DNA from: Prauserella muralis
GTDB lineage: Bacteria > Actinomycetota > Actinomycetes > Mycobacteriales > Pseudonocardiaceae
Direction: 5' to 3'
DNA: 64,000 bases
Assembly (NCBI RefSeq): GCF_003202285.1
Contig: NZ_MASW01000002.1
Location: forward strand, 930,001 to 994,000
A model generated the notes under the pieces. It was not told where the DNA came from, made no database searches, and worked only from the letters and a program-made list of their open reading frames with translations. Made by a program: the position numbers and the translations under genes. This document shows, piece by piece, positions 9,841 through 18,528 of this stretch; position 1 is the stretch's first letter, and the number at the start of each line of letters is the position of its first letter.

Positions 9841-10388
9841 GCATCGAGGTCGCCAACGAGTCGGGCGTGAAGGTCGACGAGGCCTCCATCGTGTCGGCCG
9901 CGCGGTTCGCGCTCGACCGCATGGAGGTCAGCCCGCTCGCCGAGCTGTCGATCCTGCTCGTCACGCTCGACGTCATGGAGGACTTCCACGAGCGGTGGAT
10001 GGATCTGCCCGGCCCCACCGACGTGATGGCCTTCCCCATGGACGAGCTCGACTCCACGCGCAGGCCCGACGCCGCCGAGGCCTCGCCCGCGCTGCTCGGT
10101 GACATCCTGCTGTGCCCGGCCTTCGCCAAGGACCAGGCGCGCACCGCGGGCCACTCGCTGATGGACGAGCTGCACCTGCTCACCGTGCACGGTGTGCTGC
10201 ACCTGCTCGGCTACGACCACGCCGAGCCGGAGGAGGAGCGCGAGATGTTCGCGCTGCAGAAACGCATCCTCGCCGACTTCCGCTCCGCCATGGTGGCCGC
10301 GCAGCGCAGGGATGCCCAGCGCACCAACGACGACCGGCTGCTCGGCGCCGCCGGTCTCGACGGAGGGCCGGGACCGGAGCCGTCGTGA
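9837..10388 (+). CDS. ybeY: Endoribonuclease YbeY (rRNA maturation factor)
   Basis: A 183-residue YbeY starting at a GTG that overlaps the phoH stop. The zinc-binding signature [11 protein letters not shown] is at about residues 118-128, and the upstream region [15 protein letters not shown] is also family-typical. YbeY is a metal-dependent single-strand RNase acting in 16S rRNA 3' maturation and ribosome quality control. It is followed by the CBS protein gene with another 4-nt overlap. Confidence 0.95.
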
Positions 10389-11713
10389 CCAGTTCGGCCG
10401 TACTGCTGATCAGCGCCGCGTTGCTGGTGCTGCTCGGCGGGGTCTTCGCGGCGGCCGACGCCGCGGTGAGCACGGCGTCGTCGGCCCGCGCCGAGGGCAT
10501 GGTGCGCCTGGGCAGGGTCGGCTCCCGCCAGCTCGTCGCCGTGCTGTCCGAGCGCAGCAGGCACATCAACCTGCTGCTGCTGTTGCGGATGGGCTGCGAG
10601 GTCACCGCCACCGTGCTGGTGACCGTGGTGAGCGTGCGCTGGTTCGACCCGGTGTGGCTGGCCGTCGTCGTCGCCGGGCTCATCATGGTGCTCACCAGCT
10701 ACGTGCTGGTGGGCGTGGGCCCGCGCACGATCGGCAGGCAGCACCCCTACCGCGTCGGGTTGATCGTCGCCGGGCCGGTGCGCGTACTCGGTACGGTGCT
10801 GGGCCCGCTGAGCAGACTGCTGATCGTGCTCGGCAACGCGATCACGCCGGGGAAGGGCTTTCGCGAGGGACCGTTCACCACCGAGGCCGAGCTGCGGGAG
10901 CTGGTTGACCTCGCCGGTGAGCGCGGCGTCGTGGGCACCGACGAGCGCGAGATGATCCACTCCGTGTTCGAACTGGGCGACACGGTCGCCCGCGAGGTCA
11001 TGGTGCCACGCACCGAGATCATCTGGATCGAGCAGAGCAAGACCGTGCGCCAGGCGCTGGCGCTGTCGATGCGCACCGGCTTCACCCGCCTGCCCGTCAT
11101 CGGCGAGTCCGTGGACGACATCGTGGGCGTGGTGAACCTGAAGGACCTGGTGCGCGCGTCGATGGCCGAGGGCGGCACCGCGCGGCAGGTGGGCGAGCTG
11201 ATGAGCCCGGCCGAGTTCGTGCCCGACTCCAAGCGCCTCGACAGCCTGCTCAAGGAGATGCAGGTGTCGCGCCATCACATGGCCATCGCGGTGGACGAGT
11301 ACGGTGGCACCGCCGGGTTGCTCACCATCGAGGACATCCTGGAGGAGATCGTCGGCGAGATCACCGACGAGTCCGACACCGGCGAGCGCCCGCCCGTCGA
11401 GCACCTCGAGGACCATGTGGTGCGCGTGTCGGCCCGGCTCGGGATCGACGACCTCGGTGAGCTGTTCGGCGTCGACCTGTCCGATCATGATGTGGAGACC
11501 GTGGGCGGGCTGCTGGCCCAGCGGCTGGGCCGGGTCCCGCTGCCCGGCGCCGAGGCGGAGATCGAGGGTCTCCGCCTGCGTGCGGAGGGCGGCAAGGACC
11601 GCCGTGGCCGCATGCGCATCACCACGGTGGTGGTGCGCGCGGCCGACACCGACCGCGTCCCGCCCCGGCCGAACGGTACCGACGAACGCGATAGGAGCGT
11701 CGAACATGCCTGA
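10385..11713 (+). CDS. CNNM/CorC-type membrane protein with CBS pair (hemolysin-like)
   Basis: A 442-residue protein with about four N-terminal hydrophobic segments (DUF21/CNNM domain, residues ~1-150). A tandem CBS domain region follows ([56 protein letters not shown]) and then a C-terminal CorC/HlyC domain. Relatives take part in Mg2+/Co2+ homeostasis; the old hemolysin label comes from TlyC. The GTG start overlaps the ybeY stop, placing it in the phoH-ybeY-CBS-era operon. Confidence 0.92.
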   Translation: MTSSAVLLISAALLVLLGGVFAAADAAVSTASSARAEGMVRLGRVGSRQLVAVLSERSRHINLLLLLRMGCEVTATVLVTVVSVRWFDPVWLAVVVAGLIMVLTSYVLVGVGPRTIGRQHPYRVGLIVAGPVRVLGTVLGPLSRLLIVLGNAITPGKGFREGPFTTEAELRELVDLAGERGVVGTDEREMIHSVFELGDTVAREVMVPRTEIIWIEQSKTVRQALALSMRTGFTRLPVIGESVDDIVGVVNLKDLVRASMAEGGTARQVGELMSPAEFVPDSKRLDSLLKEMQVSRHHMAIAVDEYGGTAGLLTIEDILEEIVGEITDESDTGERPPVEHLEDHVVRVSARLGIDDLGELFGVDLSDHDVETVGGLLAQRLGRVPLPGAEAEIEGLRLRAEGGKDRRGRMRITTVVVRAADTDRVPPRPNGTDERDRSVEHA

Positions 11714-12041
11714 CCTCGACCCCGAGGACGAAAAGCTCATCATCCTGGCCCGCTCGACCAGGGCCCGGATCCAGGCCGCCGAGGGCGCCGCCGTCCGCGA
11801 CACCGACGGGCGGACCTACGCCGCGGCGACCATCGACCTGCCGTCGCTGAAGCTGACGGCCGTCCAGGCCGCGGTGGCCGCGGCCGTGTCGAGCGGGGCC
11901 GAGGGACTGGAGGCGGCGGCCGTGGTGACCGCCGACCCGCTCGTCGCCGGAGCGTCCGTGCAGGCCGTGCGCGACCTCACGGAGCACGCGCCGATCCTGC
12001 GCGCCGACCCGTCGGGTGCGGTGCAGGAGATCGTGGAGTGA
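11706..12041 (+). CDS. Small cytidine-deaminase-fold protein lacking visible zinc ligands
   Basis: A 111-residue protein located between the CBS protein and Era genes, the position of the mycobacterial Rv2365c-type gene. It has the cytidine-deaminase-like elements [19 protein letters not shown] and [22 protein letters not shown]. The HAE and PCxxC zinc and catalytic motifs of true deaminases are absent, and there is no cysteine at all. It is therefore probably non-catalytic. The ATG overlaps the upstream stop, and the stop overlaps the Era GTG, so translation is coupled on both sides. Function unknown. Confidence 0.8.
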   Translation: MPDLDPEDEKLIILARSTRARIQAAEGAAVRDTDGRTYAAATIDLPSLKLTAVQAAVAAAVSSGAEGLEAAAVVTADPLVAGASVQAVRDLTEHAPILRADPSGAVQEIVE

Positions 12042-12937
12042 GCCAGGAGCACCGTTCGGGGTTCGCGTGCTTCGTCGGCAGGCCCAATGCCGGCAAGTCG
12101 ACACTGACCAACGCGCTCGTCGGCACCAAGATCGCCATCACGTCGAGCAAGCCACAGACCACCCGGCACGCCATCCGGGGCATCGTGCACCGCGAGGACG
12201 CCCAGCTCATCATCGTCGACACGCCAGGGCTGCACCGGCCGAGGACACTGCTCGGCCAACGGCTCAACGACGTGGTGCGCGAGACGTGGTCCGAAGTGGA
12301 CGTCGTCGGGTTCTGCGTGCCCGCCGACGAGAAGATCGGCCCTGGCGACCGGTTCATCGCCAACGAGCTGCGCAAGATCGCGCGCCGCACGCCGGTGATC
12401 GGCGTCGTCACCAAGACCGACCTGGTGCCGCGCGAACGGGTCGCCGAGCAGCTCGTGGCCCTGCAGGAGGTCATGGACTTCGCCGACCTCGTGCCGGTGT
12501 CGGCCGTCGACGGCTTCCAGGTGGGCACGCTGGCCGACGTGCTCGTCGCCCAGCTGCCCGAGGGACCGCAGCTGTACCCCGACGGCGATCTCACCGACGA
12601 GCCGGAGCAGACCCTGATCGCCGAGCTGATCAGGGAGGCCGCGCTGGAGGGCGTGCGCGACGAGCTGCCGCACTCGATCGCCGTGACCATCGAGGAGATG
12701 ATGCCCCGCGAGGGCCGCGACGACCTCCTCGACATCTATGCGCTGCTGTATGTCGAGCGGACCAGCCAGAAGGGCATCGTGCTCGGCCACAAGGGCGGCA
12801 GGCTCAAGGAGGTCGGCGCCAACGCCCGCAGGCACATCGAGGCGCTGCTCGGCTCCAAGGTGTATCTCGACCTGCACGTCAAGGTGGCCAAGGACTGGCA
12901 GCGCGACCCGAAGCAGCTCCGCAAGCTCGGCTTCTGA
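12038..12937 (+). CDS. era: GTPase Era
   Basis: A 299-residue Era. The G1 loop GRPNAGKST is at residues 14-22, G3 is DTPG (IVDTPGLHRPRTLLG) and G4 is TKTD. The C-terminal KH domain carries GHKGGRLKEVGANARRHIE. Era binds the 3' end of 16S rRNA and is needed for 30S maturation, which fits its neighbours ybeY and rsmE. The GTG start overlaps the preceding stop. Confidence 0.96.
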   Translation: MSQEHRSGFACFVGRPNAGKSTLTNALVGTKIAITSSKPQTTRHAIRGIVHREDAQLIIVDTPGLHRPRTLLGQRLNDVVRETWSEVDVVGFCVPADEKIGPGDRFIANELRKIARRTPVIGVVTKTDLVPRERVAEQLVALQEVMDFADLVPVSAVDGFQVGTLADVLVAQLPEGPQLYPDGDLTDEPEQTLIAELIREAALEGVRDELPHSIAVTIEEMMPREGRDDLLDIYALLYVERTSQKGIVLGHKGGRLKEVGANARRHIEALLGSKVYLDLHVKVAKDWQRDPKQLRKLGF

Positions 12938-12976
12938 CCCCGAGCTGGGCTAGCCTCTTAGCTAAGGGGGTTGGTC

Positions 12977-13234
12977 ATGTCCGAGGAGACGGCAGCACGG
13001 TTCAACATCCACGACGCCAAGACGCAGCTGTCGCGGATCGTCGACCGGGTCGAGCGTGGTGAGGAGATCATCCTCAGCCGTGCCGGACATCCTGTGGCCA
13101 AGGTGGTGCCGCTTTCCCGGACGGTGCATCGCACTGCCCGGGGCTCTTTGCGGGACGAACTGGTGCTCGAACCCGACTGGGACTCGGCGCAGGTCAATGA
13201 CGAGGTCGCTCGTGATTTCGGCATGGCCACATGA
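12977..13234 (+). CDS. Phd/YefM-family antitoxin
   Basis: An 85-residue protein with the Phd/YefM fold signature FNIHDAKTQLSRIVDRVERG, EEIILSRAGHPVAKVVPL. AGGGGG lies 7 nt before the ATG at 12977. An in-frame TTG two codons upstream is less likely. Such antitoxins bind their operator and neutralise the cognate toxin through a flexible C-terminus. The stop overlaps the start of a VapC-type toxin gene (ATGA). Confidence 0.92.
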   Translation: MSEETAARFNIHDAKTQLSRIVDRVERGEEIILSRAGHPVAKVVPLSRTVHRTARGSLRDELVLEPDWDSAQVNDEVARDFGMAT

Positions 13235-13604
13235 GGCTGCTGCTCGACACTCACGTCGTGCTCTGGTGGCTGGTGGACGAACCGACCCTGGATGAACAGG
13301 ACAAGCGGCTCATCGATGACGAGCCGGACGTCTATGCAGTGGCGCGACACTGTGGGAAATAGCGATCAAGCAGGCGCTGGGCAAGATCAGCCAGCCCGCG
13401 GACCTGCCCGAACGTATTCGTGGCGCCGGGTTCGGCGAGTTGCCGATCAGCGCCGAGCACGCGATCGCCGCCGGCCGCCTTCCGCTCATCCACCGGGACC
13501 CGTTCGACCGGATGCTCGTCGTACAGGCGCGGTGCGCGGGCCTCACCCTCATGACTCGAGATCCGGAGATCAGGAAGTACGACGTGCCGGTCCACGTCGT
13601 CTGA
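13231..13604 (+). pseudogene. VapC-type PIN-domain toxin, frameshifted
   Basis: The first frame reads MRLLLDTHVVLWWLVDEPTL and reaches DEPDVYAVARHCGK before a TAG at 13360. A second frame continues with the expected PIN sequence: SGATLWEIAIKQALGKISQP, then DPFDRMLVVQARCAGLTLMT and a final DVPVHVV before TGA at 13602. Restoring one base near 13339 (TAT-G?C-AGT) gives a 124-residue PIN protein with all acidic positions. The toxin is therefore either naturally inactivated or carries a one-base sequencing error. It overlaps the antitoxin stop by 4 nt. Confidence 0.85.
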
Positions 13605-13662
13605 CCGAGGCAGGCCCGTGGCGTGGGGCCTGCGCGGGTCAACCGCGTGGGACCATGGAGAC

Positions 13663-14526
13663 GTGAGTCTGTATCGGGACACCGGCGTGGTGCTGCGGGT
13701 GCACAAGCTCGGCGAGGCCGACCGCATCATCACGCTGCTGACCCGGCGGCACGGCAAGGTGCGCGCCGTCGCCAAGGGCGTGCGCCGCACCACCTCCCGC
13801 TTCGGCGCGCGGCTGGAGCCGTTCGGGCACGTCGACGCGCAGTTCTACACCGGCCGCACGCTCGACGTGATCACGCAGGTGGAGACCGTGGACGCGTTCG
13901 CGCTGCCCATCGTGGGCGACTACCAGCGCTACACCGCCGCCAGCGCCATCACCGAGACCGCCGACCGGCTCACCGCCGAGGAGGGCGAGCCGGCGCTGAA
14001 GTTGTACCTGCTGGTCACCGGCGCGCTGCGGGCGCTGGCCGAAGGGCAGCGCGACGCCTCGCTCGTGCTGGACGCCTTTCTGCTGCGCGCGATGGCCTTC
14101 GCCGGCTGGGCACCCGCCATCACCGAGTGCGCCCGCTGCGGCGAGCCCGGCCCGCATCCGGCGTTCAACGTGCAGGCGGGCGGCTCGCTGTGCGGGCGCT
14201 GCCGCGTGCCCGGGTCGGTGCACCCCGCGCCCGAGGTCGTCGTGCTGCTCGCCGCGCTCCTGCACGGCGACTGGACGACGGCCGAGGACACCACGTTCGC
14301 CGTGCGGCGCGACGTCAGTGGCCTGGTGGCCGCGCATCTGCAGTGGCATCTGGAACGGCAGCTGCGCTCGCTGCCCTTCGTCGAGCGCCGTGCCCGCGAG
14401 GCTCCGATCACCGGCAGGCTAGGGTCGGACGGGGTTTCCGGCGATACGGAGGTAGCAGGTGCGGCGCAGGGCACGCGAGGCCGCGACAGCAGCGAGGGCG
14501 TTGCCGGGACAGGTCAGGGCGCCTGA
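13663..14526 (+). CDS. recO: DNA repair protein RecO
   Basis: A 287-residue RecO from GTG 13663 (GGAG 3 nt upstream). The N-terminal OB-fold reads [20 protein letters not shown] and [21 protein letters not shown] zinc-binding segment [20 protein letters not shown]...CGRC lies in the C-terminal half. RecO loads RecA with RecR and anneals ssDNA in recombinational repair. The last ~23 residues are low-complexity and are encoded by DNA that also encodes the uppS N-terminus in another frame. Confidence 0.93.
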   Translation: MSLYRDTGVVLRVHKLGEADRIITLLTRRHGKVRAVAKGVRRTTSRFGARLEPFGHVDAQFYTGRTLDVITQVETVDAFALPIVGDYQRYTAASAITETADRLTAEEGEPALKLYLLVTGALRALAEGQRDASLVLDAFLLRAMAFAGWAPAITECARCGEPGPHPAFNVQAGGSLCGRCRVPGSVHPAPEVVVLLAALLHGDWTTAEDTTFAVRRDVSGLVAAHLQWHLERQLRSLPFVERRAREAPITGRLGSDGVSGDTEVAGAAQGTRGRDSSEGVAGTGQGA

Positions 14527-15304
14527 CCCGCACCCGTCCGGTGCGCGTCCGCCCGAGTTGCCCGCGGAACTGGTGCCCAACCACGTCGCGCTGGTCATGG
14601 ACGGCAACGGCCGCTGGGCCAACCAGCGCGGGCTGCCCCGCATCGAGGGACACAAGCGCGGCGAGGCCGTGATGATCGACGTCGCCAGCGGCGCGGTCGA
14701 GCTCGGCATCAAGTGGCTCTCGGTGTACGCCTTCTCGACGGAGAACTGGAAGCGCAGCCCCGACGAGGTGCGCTTCCTGATGGGCTTCAACCGCGACACG
14801 ATCCGCCGCCAGGTCGACTACCTCGGCTCCATCGGCGTGCGCATCCGCTGGGCCGGCCGCAGGCCGAAGCTCTGGCGCAGCGTCATCAAGGAGCTGCAGG
14901 ACGCCGAGGAGAAGACCAAGCACAACACGCTGCTCAACATGACCATGTGCGTCAACTACGGCGGCAGGGCCGAGATCGGCGACGCGGCCCGGCGCATCGC
15001 CCGCCTCGCCGCCGAGGGCAGGATCAACCCCGACAAGGTGGACGAGCGCACCATCGCCAGGTACCTGTACCAGCCGGAGATGCCCGACGTGGACCTGTTC
15101 CTGCGGCCCTCCGGCGAGCTGCGCACGTCGAACTTCATGCTGTGGCAGTCCGCCTACGCCGAGTTCGTGTTCCAGGACACGCTGTTCCCCGACTTCGACC
15201 GGCGGCAGCTGTGGGCGGCGTGCGTGGAGTTCGCCAAGCGCGACCGGCGCTTCGGCGCCGCCATCGATGCCGCGGGCGGCATGAAGGAGGGAGGCACGGC
15301 ATGA
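14459..15304 (+). CDS. uppS: Cis-prenyltransferase (undecaprenyl/decaprenyl diphosphate synthase)
   Basis: A 281-residue Z-prenyltransferase. The catalytic region [20 protein letters not shown] holds the conserved aspartate; [17 protein letters not shown] and [20 protein letters not shown] are also diagnostic. It makes the polyprenyl phosphate carrier for cell-wall assembly at the membrane. The GTG at 14459 has a good GGAGG six nt upstream, so the gene starts 68 nt inside recO. Actinobacterial orthologues commonly make C50 products, but chain length cannot be read from sequence. Confidence 0.93.
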   Translation: MRRRAREAATAARALPGQVRAPDPHPSGARPPELPAELVPNHVALVMDGNGRWANQRGLPRIEGHKRGEAVMIDVASGAVELGIKWLSVYAFSTENWKRSPDEVRFLMGFNRDTIRRQVDYLGSIGVRIRWAGRRPKLWRSVIKELQDAEEKTKHNTLLNMTMCVNYGGRAEIGDAARRIARLAAEGRINPDKVDERTIARYLYQPEMPDVDLFLRPSGELRTSNFMLWQSAYAEFVFQDTLFPDFDRRQLWAACVEFAKRDRRFGAAIDAAGGMKEGGTA

Positions 15305-15714
15305 CCTCGGAGGCCGCCGACACGGCGGAACTGCTCGCCTCGGCGCAGCAGGCGCTGGAGACCTATCTCGAGGTGAACGTCGACGACGACGGCACGCTCA
15401 CGTTCTCGCACGGCGAGGTGCCGTGCGTGGTGCAGGCGATGACGCTGGCCGAGGGGCTGGTGGTGCTGAGCCTGACGTGCGTCGTGGCGTGGGACCTGCC
15501 CGACGACCCGGACCTGTCCTCCGCCGTCGCCGAGCGCGCGGGCCAGGGGCTGTTCGGCACGCTCGGCGTCGTGCGCACCGAACGCGGCATGGACCTGACG
15601 CTGCGCTACGCGTTCCCGGCGCACGGCCTGGACACCACGCCGCTGGGCACGTTGCTGATGCTCGTGGTGTCCACGGCGTCGCAGGTGCGGGGCGACCTGC
15701 TGCGGACGGGCTGA
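15301..15714 (+). CDS. YbjN-fold conserved protein
   Basis: A 137-residue protein whose ATG overlaps the uppS stop. It begins [20 protein letters not shown] and has [20 protein letters not shown], followed by beta-rich segments, resembling the YbjN / type III secretion chaperone-like fold proteins common in actinobacteria. There is no signal peptide or membrane segment. Function is unknown; the coupling to uppS suggests co-expression only. An 18-bp perfect palindrome follows four nt after the stop. Confidence 0.7.
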   Translation: MTSEAADTAELLASAQQALETYLEVNVDDDGTLTFSHGEVPCVVQAMTLAEGLVVLSLTCVVAWDLPDDPDLSSAVAERAGQGLFGTLGVVRTERGMDLTLRYAFPAHGLDTTPLGTLLMLVVSTASQVRGDLLRTG

Positions 15715-15717
15715 GCC

Positions 15718-15735
15718 CGGCGGCGCGCGCCGCCG
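15718..15735. terminator. GC-rich palindrome after the YbjN-like gene
   Basis: The 18-bp perfect palindrome CGGCGGCGCGCGCCGCCG lies between the stop at 15714 and the permease start at 15752. With no T-run it is at best a weak or factor-assisted terminator. Confidence 0.35.
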
Positions 15736-15751
15736 TGGCATCATCACGCAA

Positions 15752-16777
15752 ATGGCAACCGTTTCCGACAGCGCGGCAGGTGAGGCGCCCGGACGCCCGC
15801 GCAAGGGCCGCATCACCTCGGTCGAGGTGCTGTGCGTCGTGCTGCTGCTGGCGATCGCCGGCCAGTCGTGGCTGCGGGCGGTGCTCGACGTGCCCGCGTT
15901 GCGCACCGGTGCCACGGTGTTCGTGGCCGTGTGCGTGCAGGCGCTGCCCTTCCTCGTGCTCGGGGTGCTCATCAGCGGTGCCATCGCGGCGTTCGTGCCC
16001 GCCCGCGTCCTGCGCAGGGTGCTGCCGCGCAACGAGAGCGCCGCCGTCGGTGTGGCCGGGGTGTCGGGCATCGCGCTGGCCGGATGCGAGTGCGCGTCGG
16101 TGCCGGTGGCCCGCAGGCTCATCGGCCAGGGCGTGGCCCCTGCCGCCGCGCTGACCTTCCTGCTCGCCGCGCCCGCCGTGAATCCCGTGGTGCTCGTCGC
16201 GACCGCCGTCGCCTTCCCCGGGGAGCCGGGCATGGTGCTGGCGCGCTTCGCCGGCTCGCTGGCCACGGCGATGGTCATGGGCTGGTTGTGGATCCGCTGG
16301 GGCAAGCTCGAGTGGATCGCCGAACGCGCGCTGCGCAGGCTGCCGGACGCCGAGGGCGGCCGCGACCGGTGGCGCACGTTCGCCGAGACCGCCCGCGGCG
16401 ACCTGGTGGACGCGGGCGGGTTCCTGGTGCTCGGTGCGCTCGTGTCCGCCGCACTGGGCGTGCTCGTGCCGGACGAGTGGTTCGGCGCGCTGGGCGAGCA
16501 GATCGTGCTCGGCATCGTCGTGATGGCCGTGCTGGCGGTGGTGCTGTCGCTGTGCAGCGAGGCCGACGCGTTCGTCGCCGCGTCGCTGTCGGCGCTGCCG
16601 CTGCTGCCGAGGCTGGTGTTCCTCGTCGTCGGGCCCGCCATCGACGCCAAGCTGTTCGCCCTCCAGGCGGGGACGTTCGGCCGGTCGTTCGCGATCCGCT
16701 TCGCCCCGGCGACGTTCGTCGTGGCCACCGGCTGCGCCGTCGTGGCCGGACTGATCTTCCTCGGCGGGGTGCGATGA
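15752..16777 (+). CDS. DUF318-family permease (ArsP_1-like)
   Basis: A 341-residue protein with about eight hydrophobic segments and the two signature motifs of the PF03773 permeases, GIALAGCECASVPVARRLIG and LSLCSEADAFVAASLSALP. The conserved cysteines sit inside the membrane halves. Family members export organoarsenicals or are proposed metal or thiol permeases. It is coupled (ATGA) to a TIGR03943 partner and convergent with a Zur gene, so a zinc-related role is a reasonable inference, not proof. Confidence 0.85.
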   Translation: MATVSDSAAGEAPGRPRKGRITSVEVLCVVLLLAIAGQSWLRAVLDVPALRTGATVFVAVCVQALPFLVLGVLISGAIAAFVPARVLRRVLPRNESAAVGVAGVSGIALAGCECASVPVARRLIGQGVAPAAALTFLLAAPAVNPVVLVATAVAFPGEPGMVLARFAGSLATAMVMGWLWIRWGKLEWIAERALRRLPDAEGGRDRWRTFAETARGDLVDAGGFLVLGALVSAALGVLVPDEWFGALGEQIVLGIVVMAVLAVVLSLCSEADAFVAASLSALPLLPRLVFLVVGPAIDAKLFALQAGTFGRSFAIRFAPATFVVATGCAVVAGLIFLGGVR

Positions 16778-17496
16778 GGCGCGAGACGCAGAACATCCTG
16801 CTCGTCCTGCTCGGCGGGGCGCTGCTCAAGATCGCGATCACCGGCGACTACCTGCGTTATGTCAAGCCGAGCCAGCAGCCGTGGATCATCGGCGGCGGAG
16901 CGGTGATGGTGCTGCTCGGCGTGGTCGCGATCGGCCGGGACGTGCTCGCGGGGCGCCACAAGGGGAGCGGTGGCCCCGACCACGAGCACGACCACTCGAC
17001 CCGGTCCACATGGCTGCTGCTGGTGCCCGTGCTGGCGGTCTTCCTCGTGGCCCCGCCCGCGCTCGGCTCGGACTCCGTGACGCGCACCAGCGCGAGCGCG
17101 CCCGCCGGGTACGCACCGTCCGGCCAGGCGACGTTCCCGCCGCTGCCCGCGGGGCAGGTCGTGCCGCTGGCGGTGGCCGACTTCGTCAGCAGGGCGGGCT
17201 GGGACTCCACGGACTCGCTGCGGGGCCGCACCGTGTCGCTCACCGGTTTCGTGGTGCACTCCCGCGGGCGGACGCTGCTGGCCCGCATGGTGATCGGCTG
17301 CTGCGCCGCCGACGCGTTTCCCGTGCGCGTCCAGCTCATCGGCGGGCAGGCCGACCCGTTGCCCGACGACACGTGGGTGCGCGTGACAGGGCAGTGGGTG
17401 CCCGGCAAGGGCAGGTCCGAGTTCAGCTACACACCGCAGCTCGACGTGGCGACGCTGCGCGAGATCCCGCAGCCGCGTGACCCCTACGAGTACTGA
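16774..17496 (+). CDS. TIGR03943-family membrane protein, partner of the permease
   Basis: A 240-residue protein with two N-terminal membrane helices (residues ~6-24 and ~38-56), a His-rich loop (DHEHDHS), a third helix, and an exported C-terminal domain. The C-terminal domain includes RMVIGCCAADAFPVRVQLIG and VRVTGQWVPGKG. The two adjacent cysteines of GCCAAD are typical of the family, which nearly always travels with DUF318 permeases. The start overlaps the permease stop. Probably a subunit or periplasmic metal-handling partner; the substrate is unknown. Confidence 0.8.
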   Translation: MRRETQNILLVLLGGALLKIAITGDYLRYVKPSQQPWIIGGGAVMVLLGVVAIGRDVLAGRHKGSGGPDHEHDHSTRSTWLLLVPVLAVFLVAPPALGSDSVTRTSASAPAGYAPSGQATFPPLPAGQVVPLAVADFVSRAGWDSTDSLRGRTVSLTGFVVHSRGRTLLARMVIGCCAADAFPVRVQLIGGQADPLPDDTWVRVTGQWVPGKGRSEFSYTPQLDVATLREIPQPRDPYEY

Positions 17497-17502
17497 GCCG
17501 GT

Positions 17503-17937
17503 TCAGCCTGCCGCGCCGTTCTTGGTGCAGGTGGCGCAGGTGCCGAGGATCTCCACGGTGTGGCTGATGTCGGAGAAGCCGTTGCCGGTGGCGATGCGCT
17601 CCGCCCAGCGCTCCACGGCGGGACCCTCGACCTCGACGGTGTAGCCGCAGCGGCGGCACACCAGGTGGTGGTGATGATGCTCGGAGCAGCGCCGGTAGAG
17701 CGCCTCCCCGGTGCTGGTGCGCAGCACGTCCACCTCGTCGGCCTCGGCCAGCGACTGCAGCGTCCGGTAGACCGTGGTCAGGCCGACGCCCTCGCCACGG
17801 CGGCGCAGCTCGTCGTGCAGTTCCTGCGCCGACCGGAAGTCGTCGATCTCGGCCAGCAGCTCGACGACGGCGGCCCGTTGCCGGGTGGCCCTCCGGCCCG
17901 GCATGGGCGCACGGCCCCGGGTCGCTGATGCGCTCAT
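17503..17937 (-). CDS. zur: Fur-family regulator, probably Zur
   Basis: A 144-residue Fur-like repressor. The winged helix includes GEGVGLTTVYRTLQSLAEAD, the metal region CSEHHHHHLVCRRCGYTVEV, and the structural-zinc pair ends with CATC near the C-terminus. The order smtB-like then zur on one strand is the arrangement of mycobacterial smtB-furB (zur), which supports zinc sensing. The ATG overlaps the stop of the upstream ArsR gene. It converges on the permease pair with a 6-bp gap. Confidence 0.9.
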   Translation of the reverse strand: MSASATRGRAPMPGRRATRQRAAVVELLAEIDDFRSAQELHDELRRRGEGVGLTTVYRTLQSLAEADEVDVLRTSTGEALYRRCSEHHHHHLVCRRCGYTVEVEGPAVERWAERIATGNGFSDISHTVEILGTCATCTKNGAAG

Positions 17938-18332
17938 GGCTGGGCGTCCTCCTCCTGCACGTGTGCGACGGCGTCGACGACGATATGCGCCAGGTGGTCG
18001 TCCACGAGCCGGTAGGCCACCTCGCGGCCGCGCCGCTCACCATGTACCACACCGGCGGCCTTCAGCACCCGCAGGTGCTGGCTGATCAGCGGCTGGGCGA
18101 CGTCGAGGGCGTCGACCAGCTCGTGCACGCAGCGGTCGCCGGAGCGAAGCTGCAGCACGATGGCGATGCGTACCGGTGCGGCGAGCGCGCGCAGCAGCTC
18201 CCCGGCGTCGGCGAGGGTGGACGCGGGAGGTGGCGGGGCCACCGGCCGCGGCTGCGGGGCGGGGGAGTGCTCGTGGCTCTCCGCCTCGCCCGCCAGCCCC
18301 GAGGGCGACGCGTCGGAACTCGCCGTCGGCAT
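17934..18332 (-). CDS. smtB: ArsR/SmtB-family metal-sensing repressor
   Basis: A 132-residue ArsR-family regulator with a disordered Pro/Ala/His-containing N-terminus. The winged helix contains LLRALAAPVRIAIVLQLRSG and DVAQPLISQHLRVLKAAGVV. The C-terminal helix DDHLAHIVVDAVAHVQEE fits the alpha-5 zinc site pattern (Asp-x-His ... His-x2-Glu) of SmtB-type sensors. It forms an operon with zur. In mycobacteria the equivalent pair is a zinc-relieved SmtB controlling itself and Zur; the same logic is inferred here. No obvious operator was identified upstream. Confidence 0.88.
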   Translation of the reverse strand: MPTASSDASPSGLAGEAESHEHSPAPQPRPVAPPPPASTLADAGELLRALAAPVRIAIVLQLRSGDRCVHELVDALDVAQPLISQHLRVLKAAGVVHGERRGREVAYRLVDDHLAHIVVDAVAHVQEEDAQP

Positions 18333-18528
18333 GTCGATCTCCAGCCTTGGTCGGGAAGCGTGAGCGAACCGTGTCCTACCATCCTAGTGCGCCGACTGCG
18401 GTGATCCCGGTTTCGCGATCACGCCGCCCGGCGCTGCTCCATTCGAGTGAGTTTGGTCATTCCGCCCCGCGGTGCCCCGCGTCGTGAGCAAAAGTGAAAA
18501 GCTGTCGCGTCACACCGCTGAGGGGACC

